DNA of 52,661 bases from a virus. The DNA is taken from IMG/VR virus record IMGVR_UViG_3300017605_000425, positions 1 through 52,661 of that record; one strand, given 5' to 3'. Under the pieces are notes generated by a model. It had not been told where the DNA came from, made no database searches, and was given only the letters and a program-made list of their open reading frames with translations. Of this stretch, positions 39,008-45,255 are shown piece after piece. The position numbers and the translations under genes were made by a program. Every line of letters starts with the position of its first letter. Positions within the stretch are counted from its first letter, which is position 1.

Positions 39008-39896
39008 TTTCGAACATACTTTTTGCTAACTGCTCTTTGTAAAATTGGGGAAAGCCACCTGTAATGCCTCTACTAATCTGAGGCCATGCTTGTTTGAATA
39101 GTTCCTCTTTAATTTCCTCAGCCCTTTCTTTAAAGACATCTTGGCTAATCTCTTTAAGAAGAGGACCGATATCTTGGGGGGAGTTTGTAAGCTTCCCATC
39201 ATCTCGAAGATGCTGTATGGCCTTATTCCAGGTGGCTTCAGTTTTGTACATCAAGATTATGTTCTGCACACAGTCTTTATTACCTGGATTTGACTTCTTC
39301 CATTCAGCTCTATGATCTTCTTTAAACTTCTCACTAACCCATTTACCCATCAGGGTCTTTTTGTCCACAGCAAACTGATCATAGGCTTTGATCACGAAAC
39401 CCTCAATTTTACTTCCACCGAGGTACGAATCTTTTTCAAAAAATTCTCTAAGCTGATTGATATCTGTTACTTTACCTTGAAAGAAAGATGGCACAACTTC
39501 CAAATCTAAAGTTTCAGCGAGTTTCACTTTTTCCGCATAACTCACGTAATTCTGATCACCCTTATCAACATCAAAGATAACAATGTTATGTCGTGGAACC
39601 CGGCCATAGGTTATCGTATTATGATGTTCTCTAAAGAGTACTTCCCCTCGAAAAGTATAGTTTAGGGGCAGTAAGTGTCGAATTGACATTATATACTCAC
39701 AAGCCGCCTTGAATAGCTTATTTTCAATGGGTGGATATAGTCTAGCTCCTTTTGACTTCATTATCAAGCCCTCAGTTTCATACATACCAAAAGAGAATTG
39801 CGAACCATCCACTTTTTCTTCAATCAGCACTTCTGAATTAAAGAGTGTTTCTACACTCTTGTGGCCTAAATTATAAATAGACGAATAACTATGCAC
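38997..39896 (-). CDS. RNA ligase (Rnl2/RNA_ligase family)
   Basis: 299 residues from GTG 39896 with GGAGG about ten bases upstream. Nucleotidyltransferase motifs in order: EEKVDGSQFSFG (motif I, adenylated Lys 28), FRGEVL, KIEGFVIK (motif IV) and MGKWVSEKF (motif V). With the kinase-phosphatase at 40714-41571 it forms the T4-type end-healing and sealing pair that repairs cleaved tRNA. Joining of 3'-OH and 5'-phosphate RNA ends is expected. Confidence 0.83.
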   Translation of the reverse strand: MHSYSSIYNLGHKSVETLFNSEVLIEEKVDGSQFSFGMYETEGLIMKSKGARLYPPIENKLFKAACEYIMSIRHLLPLNYTFRGEVLFREHHNTITYGRVPRHNIVIFDVDKGDQNYVSYAEKVKLAETLDLEVVPSFFQGKVTDINQLREFFEKDSYLGGSKIEGFVIKAYDQFAVDKKTLMGKWVSEKFKEDHRAEWKKSNPGNKDCVQNIILMYKTEATWNKAIQHLRDDGKLTNSPQDIGPLLKEISQDVFKERAEEIKEELFKQAWPQISRGITGGFPQFYKEQLAKSMFENAI

Positions 39897-40230
39897 TTTG
39901 AGGTTCCTCCTGTTCTAGTTTCATTTTTTCAATCTGATTGATTTTATAAGTATCCCCAATGTCTGAGAATTCAAACTTTAAGTATTTGGCTACAGCTTCA
40001 GTTTCCTTAGTTCCCAAGAGAAGGTCATTAAACATTACTGCCCAAATTGTAAACTCTCCATCTTCAAAATCCCCATACACCGTAACTTCTTCTTGACAGA
40101 AAGCAGCTAAGCTATCAAATACTCGTTCTCTTTCTGTTTGAGTCATTCCAAGTCCTTTTAATTCCAATGGAGTATTATCTAAGAAGTTCTCTTTAAGAAC
40201 TCCATTTTTATATTGAAGATAATTTAACAT
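39889..40230 (-). CDS. Hypothetical acidic protein (113 aa)
   Basis: Lies between kinase and ligase genes; ATG 40230 abuts the previous stop. Helical and acidic (TQTERERVFDSLAAFCQEEV; EDGEFTIWAVMFNDLLLG). Not recognised. Overlaps the ligase start by eight bases, so the two are coupled. Confidence 0.6.
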   Translation of the reverse strand: MLNYLQYKNGVLKENFLDNTPLELKGLGMTQTERERVFDSLAAFCQEEVTVYGDFEDGEFTIWAVMFNDLLLGTKETEAVAKYLKFEFSDIGDTYKINQIEKMKLEQEEPQSA

Positions 40231-40404
40231 TTAATAAGACCCCATATAGATATCATAATTTGCACAAGCTGTATCCTGCTCAAAAAAGTAAACTTCTTTA
40301 GAGTCTTTTGGTTTTTCTCCATAGACCCTTTCTTTTACAACTGTACAATGTCCACACATAGGACATTCTACATGAGTAATTTTATACCAATATTTCTCTT
40401 TCAT
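40231..40404 (-). CDS. Zinc-knuckle mini-protein (57 aa)
   Basis: ATG 40404 overlaps the previous stop (ATGA). HVECPMCGHCTVV is a Cys/His zinc knuckle near the N-terminus. The rest is acidic and aromatic (KEVYFFEQDTACANYDIY). Not recognised. Confidence 0.5.
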   Translation of the reverse strand: MKEKYWYKITHVECPMCGHCTVVKERVYGEKPKDSKEVYFFEQDTACANYDIYMGSY

Positions 40405-40466
40405 TTTGAATGACTAGCCAAGAAAACCATTATGGCTGCTATGATATTAGCGCCAAGACCAATCAT
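40401..40466 (-). CDS. Membrane peptide (21 aa)
   Basis: ATG 40466 and stop 40401 both form ATGA overlaps. Translation MIGLGANIIAAIMVFLASHS then K is one hydrophobic helix. A start six codons earlier (40484) is possible. Low to moderate support. Confidence 0.4.
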   Translation of the reverse strand: MIGLGANIIAAIMVFLASHSK

Positions 40467-40714
40467 AGTTCGCAACTGAACCATATATTTTTTGGTTTCT
40501 TGGATGCTTTGTCTTTCCATCCATTCGTGTATGCTTCTCGTCTTACTTTGGTTACTTTTTCCTCAAAAACCTGAAATAACACACTATAGAGTAATTGAGC
40601 GTCATGTTCAGAATTACATTCATGAGTAAAATCCGTGGCCCAATCTCCAGCAAAAGGGATATGGTAAGAAACTTTGAATGTGACAATACTGCCTTTTTGT
40701 GTAATTTCAAACAT
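40463..40714 (-). CDS. Hypothetical protein (83 aa)
   Basis: AAGGAG eight bases before ATG 40714, which shares bases with the kinase stop (TAATG). Beta then helix pattern (GSIVTFKVSYHIPFAGDWAT; QLLYSVLFQVFEEKVTKVRR). Not recognised. Confidence 0.55.
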   Translation of the reverse strand: MFEITQKGSIVTFKVSYHIPFAGDWATDFTHECNSEHDAQLLYSVLFQVFEEKVTKVRREAYTNGWKDKASKKPKNIWFSCEL

Positions 40715-41571
40715 TAAAAATCTCCTTCAGCAACTTGTAAGCACGTCAATCCAAGATTACGCCACATCTCAACAACTCGATTTCTGTCATCAAATACACA
40801 GAAGATGTTGTACTTGCCTAGAATTTTTTCATTATAAATTTCTTGCTTGACAATGGAATCCTCTCGATGATCCCCAGTGGGCCTCATCCATAGAAAATCT
40901 CCATGAATTTTGCTGTCCTCAAACCATTGGAGAGTCATTCCCCTGTATGTTTCTTCGCGGCCAGAGACAAAGAGTATGACATAACCCTGACTGGATAGCT
41001 CATTAACCAAGGACACAATGGGCCGATTGGGTTTATCTGTATTGCATTTTTCCACATCATATGGCCCCCTAGCGACATGTAAAGCAACTGTCCCGTCAAT
41101 GTCCACAATGACAGCTTTCGGCAAACCAATAGTCCAATTCTGGACTTCTTTCTTTGGAGCTAGGAATTCTCTCCACATTTTCTTAATGACTTTCTCTCCA
41201 ACTGATTTCGGACGTTTTAAATCATTTTGAATGCACTCTTTTAATGGAGTATCAATAAACTTTGTTTCAAATTGAACAGGGAAAAGCATATCACATTGAG
41301 CAACAATCTCTTTAAGTCGTTTTTCATGCTTTGGATGAAAATTTGTATCATCCACTATGACGTTCCTATCATTATTTAAACAGTTAAAGATCAGAGCATC
41401 TCTCCAAATAAGAATTAACTGCTCATCTTTACCATTACGATAATGCCCCATCATTTCTCGAAGAATATCTTTATTAATACGGACCCATCCAGGATTCTCT
41501 TTACAGAATTGGATAGCCCATTTGCTCTTGCCAGAGCCAGGAAGACCTTTAAGCATGATTACTTTACTCAT
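40714..41571 (-). CDS. pseT: Polynucleotide kinase / 3'-phosphatase (T4 Pnkp-type)
   Basis: 285 residues, the T4 architecture and near the T4 length. N-terminal P-loop kinase: GLPGSGKS (9-16) and VIVDDTNFHP (71-80). C-terminal HAD phosphatase: VDIDGTVALH (156-165, nucleophile Asp157), VSGREETYRG (202-211), FDDRNRVVEMWR (260-271). It phosphorylates 5'-OH ends and removes 3' or 2',3'-cyclic phosphates, so that RNA ligase can rejoin broken tRNA. Overlaps the HNH gene before it by ATGA. Confidence 0.92.
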   Translation of the reverse strand: MSKVIMLKGLPGSGKSKWAIQFCKENPGWVRINKDILREMMGHYRNGKDEQLILIWRDALIFNCLNNDRNVIVDDTNFHPKHEKRLKEIVAQCDMLFPVQFETKFIDTPLKECIQNDLKRPKSVGEKVIKKMWREFLAPKKEVQNWTIGLPKAVIVDIDGTVALHVARGPYDVEKCNTDKPNRPIVSLVNELSSQGYVILFVSGREETYRGMTLQWFEDSKIHGDFLWMRPTGDHREDSIVKQEIYNEKILGKYNIFCVFDDRNRVVEMWRNLGLTCLQVAEGDF

Positions 41572-42236
41572 AAATTTATAGTAGTCCCACTATCAAATGT
41601 CTGGGTTTCTCTCTTTTCAATGTACTTAAAAGTCCATCCTTTTGAACTTTTTCGCTTACCTTTACAAATAGTAGTAATATTACCAACACTAAGATTTAGA
41701 ACCTTAGCAGCTTCGCTTAAACTTTCAAATACTCTAGATTGCCCAATTTTCAAATTAGTGCCTAATATTTGTCTTCGTCTAAAACTAGGGAGTAAGGCTA
41801 AATTCGTTGGAATTCTCCCTTTTTCACTTTGAGAGATTTTATCTTTTTGCTCTTGTGGCATAATTCGACCTAATTTATATACTCCAGTTTTAGCTGCTTT
41901 TCGTTCTAAACGCTCTTTATCTGTCTTTTTATCATGGCACAGTTTGCACAAAAGTTGTAAATTTGAAGCTAAACAAAATAATCGAGAAATATAGGTATCC
42001 CAATTAGTAAAACCAGTGGCAGGTTCAACTACTGGTGAAATATGGTCTATGTGCATTCCTTTAATTTTAGAAATTTCTTTACAACTAGCACATTGATATA
42101 GTCCACGATCTATTCGTGCTGCTTGAATTGCTTTAGTCCGTTCCCAAAAGCGGAAGAAAGCTCTACGTAAAGTGTTTTTCATCCACTCTCTAAATTGTTT
42201 TACTGGATCAAGTGGCTTTTTTTCTTTTTTACTCAT
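41568..42236 (-). CDS. HNH endonuclease with NUMOD-type tail
   Basis: 222 residues. HNH core: CASCKEI...HIDHISPVV...NLQLLCKLCHDKKT (residues about 48-105). C-terminal modules: a NUMOD3-like stretch (SQSEKGRIPTN) and a DNA-binding NUMOD1/IENR-like repeat (SLSEAAKVLNLSVGNITTIC then KGKRKSSKGWTFKY). This is the plan of free-standing phage homing endonucleases. It lies immediately before the kinase-phosphatase and is coupled to it by ATGA. Confidence 0.83.
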   Translation of the reverse strand: MSKKEKKPLDPVKQFREWMKNTLRRAFFRFWERTKAIQAARIDRGLYQCASCKEISKIKGMHIDHISPVVEPATGFTNWDTYISRLFCLASNLQLLCKLCHDKKTDKERLERKAAKTGVYKLGRIMPQEQKDKISQSEKGRIPTNLALLPSFRRRQILGTNLKIGQSRVFESLSEAAKVLNLSVGNITTICKGKRKSSKGWTFKYIEKRETQTFDSGTTINL

Positions 42237-42435
42237 GTTGGCAGCATCCTTTACATTTTCGTTTATTAATGACTACATTATTAAACCGTAATGCTGTTGG
42301 GCCTTTATCATAAATGCGAGTAAGTACGGCTTCATCCTCTAAAATTTTATAATAAGTAGGTGAAACAGTCACTTCATTTACTTCAATATTATTACATTTT
42401 GCGAGGTAAATGATTTCTCTTAATGGGTTATTCAT
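42229..42435 (-). CDS. Hypothetical protein with CxxCC tail (68 aa)
   Basis: AAGGG precedes ATG 42435. Central VTVSPTYYKILEDEAVLTRI and C-terminal KRKCKGCCQHE. The Cys cluster may bind metal. Overlaps the HNH start by eight bases. Not recognised. Confidence 0.5.
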   Translation of the reverse strand: MNNPLREIIYLAKCNNIEVNEVTVSPTYYKILEDEAVLTRIYDKGPTALRFNNVVINKRKCKGCCQHE

Positions 42436-42436
42436 A

Positions 42437-42790
42437 TTACCCTTGTCTCAATTCTATCTTTGCCGTCATAATTCGCTCTTTAGTATATTCAGCTCCGAAC
42501 AAATTAAAGATACATCCAGCCATATGATCTTCATCAATGTCACCAATAAACCATTGCATAAAATGGCGATAAGCAGAGGCTTTAAATCTCTCTAATTCTT
42601 CCAAAGTTGAAGCTTTCTCCCAATTCCTGGCCGTATACTTTTCTGCGCCCCTAGCCATTAGTTCTGCCAATCGTTTAAGCCCTGGTTGCCAAATTAAATC
42701 ATAACGGGGTTTATTATTCTGGGTATCTCTCACCATTCCAGTTGAGAAACTTTGTCTTTCTCCTGAATCTTTTGTTAAAAATTCACTCAT
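42437..42790 (-). CDS. MazZ-like dATP/dGTP diphosphohydrolase domain protein
   Basis: 117 residues: SGERQSFSTGMVRDTQNNKP-RYD, LKRLAELMARGAEKYTARNW-EK, RFKASAYRHFMQWF, DEDHMAGCIFNLFGAE. This order matches the N-terminal domain found in MazZ (Pfam dGTP_diPhyd_N). In Z-genome phages MazZ makes dGMP for 2-aminoadenine synthesis. Here no PurZ or DatZ is seen, so a general nucleotide-pool role is more likely. Confidence 0.72.
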   Translation of the reverse strand: MSEFLTKDSGERQSFSTGMVRDTQNNKPRYDLIWQPGLKRLAELMARGAEKYTARNWEKASTLEELERFKASAYRHFMQWFIGDIDEDHMAGCIFNLFGAEYTKERIMTAKIELRQG

Positions 42791-43194
42791 TTTATTTCCT
42801 TTGGAGCATAATAATCTGCCACCATTTGTTCCAGTTGTTTTATAGCTTGCTTGTATTCTACTAAATCTCCATTCTTAATTCGAGCCAGTCGTTCATAAAA
42901 TGACCCAATTCGAGCATAAAATTCAGTAAAAGCTAATGCCCTAGCTATCATCCGATCATTTGGATAGACGCCTTCTGAAACTAGTCTTTGCTCGACCAGA
43001 GCAACTTCAGGAACTTCCTCTGGAAATACAGAGGCTTTAGCAAGTTTATGGATAGTATGATATCGTTGATTTCCTTCTGCATTCCAAAAGGCTAAATATG
43101 CCTGACTAAAAAGAAAATTCCAATCACCTGCTTTATCAGGAAAGGTCGAAGGTTTTGCAAGCTCAACTTTGTGTTCATCAGGAAGATATGGCAT
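42787..43194 (-). CDS. DUF6899-like phage protein (135 aa)
   Basis: Start at ATG 43194 (MPYLPDEHKVELAKPSTFPD) with GGAGG about ten bases ahead. MPY(I/L)P start, GDWNFLFSQAYLAFWN, and FYERLARIKNGDLVEYKQAI recall a widespread small phage family (MPYIPQ-type, DUF6899). Function unknown. Confidence 0.55.
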   Translation of the reverse strand: MPYLPDEHKVELAKPSTFPDKAGDWNFLFSQAYLAFWNAEGNQRYHTIHKLAKASVFPEEVPEVALVEQRLVSEGVYPNDRMIARALAFTEFYARIGSFYERLARIKNGDLVEYKQAIKQLEQMVADYYAPKEIK

Positions 43195-43360
43195 TGTCAA
43201 GTGCCTCCTTAGTCTCAATCTGCGCTCTCAAAGTAAGTAAAGTACCCCTAAGAATCTCTTGTCTTTTCTTCATTTGATCAATCCGATAGTCATATTTATC
43301 AATCAACTTCATACACTTTACAACAGTCATCTTAATTTTAGAAAGTTTTGATCTTGACAT
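43178..43360 (-). CDS. Coiled-coil protein (60 aa)
   Basis: Basic, all-helical: KIKMTVVKCMKLIDKYDYRI then DQMKKRQEILRGTLLTLR. Overlaps the next start by 17 bases. No family recognised. Confidence 0.5.
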   Translation of the reverse strand: MSRSKLSKIKMTVVKCMKLIDKYDYRIDQMKKRQEILRGTLLTLRAQIETKEALDNAISS

Positions 43361-43370
43361 AATTAATTAC

Positions 43371-43496
43371 TTATCCAATCCTTTTAAATAAAAGTTTGTA
43401 TAAAAAATTTTTAGTATCTTGCTTAAAATCAGCCCAAAAGTCTTCCCAAATTACTACAAAGAAAGCTCTTACAAATCCTTTGGGACAAAAACTCAT
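43371..43496 (-). CDS. Small aromatic protein (41 aa)
   Basis: ATG 43496 overlaps the previous stop (ATGA), with AGGAT upstream. MSFCPKGFVRAFFVVIWEDF then WADFKQDTKNFLYKLLFKRI. Amphipathic, Phe/Trp-rich. Not recognised. Confidence 0.45.
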   Translation of the reverse strand: MSFCPKGFVRAFFVVIWEDFWADFKQDTKNFLYKLLFKRIG

Positions 43497-43636
43497 ATTT
43501 TTATCCTAAATTTATTATCTAAAATGACTCTTCCAAATAAGGCAAAAATATAGGCCAGAAGAGGCATTTTAATCGTGTTTCTCATAAAATCTAGCTCATA
43601 CTCATCTTTCTTTAGATAAAGATAAAATGATTTCAT
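43493..43636 (-). CDS. Small protein with hydrophobic segment (47 aa)
   Basis: AGGATTGTTTAG precedes ATG 43636 just after the previous stop. A charged N-terminus (MKSFYLYLKKDEYELDFMRN) then MPLLAYIFALFGRVIL. Possibly membrane associated. Not recognised. Confidence 0.45.
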   Translation of the reverse strand: MKSFYLYLKKDEYELDFMRNTIKMPLLAYIFALFGRVILDNKFRIKI

Positions 43637-43906
43637 CTAAACAATCCTTGTATGCTCTGATAATTTGTAATACTTTTTTCTTGCTTCTTTTGAATCATAT
43701 TTCTTTAAATATGAGGATAAAAATCTACCCAGTTTTCTAACTTCTGAAATCGGGATCACTCCTCCAGGCTGATCAATGTATTGAAAAAATGAGTTACTAA
43801 TTTTCATTGGTAAGCCATATTCCAGGTGTGTATCGTCCTTTTTTCCACACATATGAATGCTGTTTTCTAATTTAAAATAATAGGAACCATTTACTCTTAC
43901 AATCAT
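43637..43906 (-). CDS. Hypothetical protein (89 aa)
   Basis: Start at ATG 43906 ([20 protein letters not shown]), ATGA overlap with the transferase-like gene and GGAG eight bases ahead. Beta N-terminus and basic helical C-terminus (LGRFLSSYLKKYDSKEARKK). Not recognised. Confidence 0.55.
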   Translation of the reverse strand: MIVRVNGSYYFKLENSIHMCGKKDDTHLEYGLPMKISNSFFQYIDQPGGVIPISEVRKLGRFLSSYLKKYDSKEARKKYYKLSEHTRIV

Positions 43907-44433
43907 CGAAATAACTCCTTCATCTTTAACCAATTATCTTTAACCATTGATTGTAACCAAAATCTAAGTCTCCAAAGAATTCGTAAATAGCGAGTTTTAT
44001 GGGTTTTCAAGGCATCATCAATGGCTAATTCCAAGCTGTCTGTAACAAAGTCATCTTCATAATAGCAAACTGCGGCCTTGATTGGAAGTTGTCCTTTTGG
44101 AAACACGCTAATTACTTTTTTCCATAAATGGTACCGAGCATAGCCGTATTCCCGAATAACGCCTAATGAGGGAAGATGGGGGGACATATTAAAGACTACA
44201 TTAGCTTCTCGGATCATTGCTTTATCTCTCGGCCAATACTGATCCATCGCCTTTTTTGACGAACGAAGAACTTCCTTCGTAGAAGGAACATTTTCTTCAC
44301 TTACAGGGCAAAGAACTTCAAATCCTGCTTTTTCCAGGAGTTCTTTATCTCGAAGGGCTTCGGCAACGACTTCTTCTTTAATCCGGCCAGTCATTGCTCT
44401 AGCAACGTAGCATTTTGGTTTATTTAATGGCAC
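43903..44433 (-). CDS. Nucleoside 2-deoxyribosyltransferase-like protein
   Basis: GTG at 44433 is chosen: CGGAGA lies six bases before it and the protein then begins at the conserved fold ([18 protein letters not shown]). The upstream ATG at 44511 would overlap the HNH gene by 92 bases. Motifs: YVARAMTG (substrate pocket), [11 protein letters not shown] and [10 protein letters not shown], where Glu in REYGYA fits the catalytic Glu. The family swaps bases on deoxynucleosides or hydrolyses nucleotides. Likely nucleotide-pool enzyme. Confidence 0.68.
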   Translation of the reverse strand: MPLNKPKCYVARAMTGRIKEEVVAEALRDKELLEKAGFEVLCPVSEENVPSTKEVLRSSKKAMDQYWPRDKAMIREANVVFNMSPHLPSLGVIREYGYARYHLWKKVISVFPKGQLPIKAAVCYYEDDFVTDSLELAIDDALKTHKTRYLRILWRLRFWLQSMVKDNWLKMKELFR

Positions 44434-44956
44434 GATTTCTCCGATTATTGGCTTGTTGCTTAGCTGTTGCCCATCTACAATTTGAAGGCCCATAATTTCC
44501 ATTATTATCAATCCTATCTATAGAGTAGTTTTTTCCAGGTTTTCTTCCCATATCTCTCAGAAAATTAGAATAAGATGTTAACCATTGTTTACAAACCCTA
44601 ATTCCGCGACCCCCATAGAATGAGAAAGCTTTTGTTTTTGAATTATAACAACGCTTTTTCATTCCAATCCAAGTCTGATATTCAGGAGTCTGCTGTTTTC
44701 GTTTAGCTTCTGAATGTTTTGTACTACGAGCAATATGCTGATTTCTATTTTCTTCTTCTAAACAACCACAAGAACGAGTATGCCCATTTTGTGCGTTATA
44801 AGCTAATATATCAACTCTATTTCCACAATCGCATAAACAACCTAGCACTGCTTGGCCATTTCGATAATACTGTACTAAAACTTTTAATCGGCCAAAAACT
44901 TTATCTACTAGGTAAACTTTCTGCATAATAGTAAGTATATCAGTCTTTGTCTTCAT
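44420..44956 (-). CDS. HNH-type endonuclease (GGRGI / IDNNGNY family)
   Basis: Signature of a common phage HNH/AP2-like family: [59 protein letters not shown], plus an N-terminal CLCDCGN...[10 protein letters not shown] zinc-like repeat. Start is uncertain: ATG 44956 or ATG 44926 ([17 protein letters not shown]), neither with a strong ribosome site. It abuts and overlaps the transferase-like gene, as a mobile insertion might. Confidence 0.78.
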   Translation of the reverse strand: MKTKTDILTIMQKVYLVDKVFGRLKVLVQYYRNGQAVLGCLCDCGNRVDILAYNAQNGHTRSCGCLEEENRNQHIARSTKHSEAKRKQQTPEYQTWIGMKKRCYNSKTKAFSFYGGRGIRVCKQWLTSYSNFLRDMGRKPGKNYSIDRIDNNGNYGPSNCRWATAKQQANNRRNRAIK

Positions 44957-45098
44957 TTTCAAGACTTTCTTTAGTAATGTCTTTGTCTTTATAATTCATA
45001 AGACGTTCAAAATTAACCCCAAATAAGGCCCCACAGAAAAAGGCCATAAGATTTAACAAAATCAACTCATACATTAACCATTGGGTTGCATCATTCAT
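44940..45098 (-). CDS. Membrane-anchored small protein (52 aa)
   Basis: GGAGG precedes ATG 45098. One membrane helix ([20 protein letters not shown]) and an acidic tail. Overlaps the previous gene by eight bases. Not recognised. Confidence 0.5.
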   Translation of the reverse strand: MNDATQWLMYELILLNLMAFFCGALFGVNFERLMNYKDKDITKESLENEDKD

Positions 45099-45255
45099 GA
45101 AATAGTTCCTCCAAATATACCCTTATCCAAATATAAAGAAACACAGCCTTTTTACCTATTGAATAATAACATAATTTTTCAGCAAAAGGGAAAAAATAGC
45201 TCTTACCTTCACAAAATTCTTCAGGATTGGAGATTTTTGAAAAGTAAATTTTCAT
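45091..45255 (-). CDS. Hypothetical protein (54 aa)
   Basis: ATG 45255 shares a base with the polymerase stop (TAATG), GGGG seven bases ahead. MKIYFSKISNPEEFCEGKSY then FFPFAEKLCYYSIGKKAVFL. Not recognised; coupled to the polymerase. Confidence 0.5.
   Translation of the reverse strand: MKIYFSKISNPEEFCEGKSYFFPFAEKLCYYSIGKKAVFLYIWIRVYLEELFHE

Noticed and set aside
43190-43200. TTGACA on the minus strand next to a start codon at 43194
   Set aside because: It lies between a ribosome site and the start codon, with no TATA box at the right distance; chance occurrence.
44719-44928. Plus-strand 69-codon frame in the HNH region
   Set aside because: Antisense to a well-defined HNH gene, without initiation signals.
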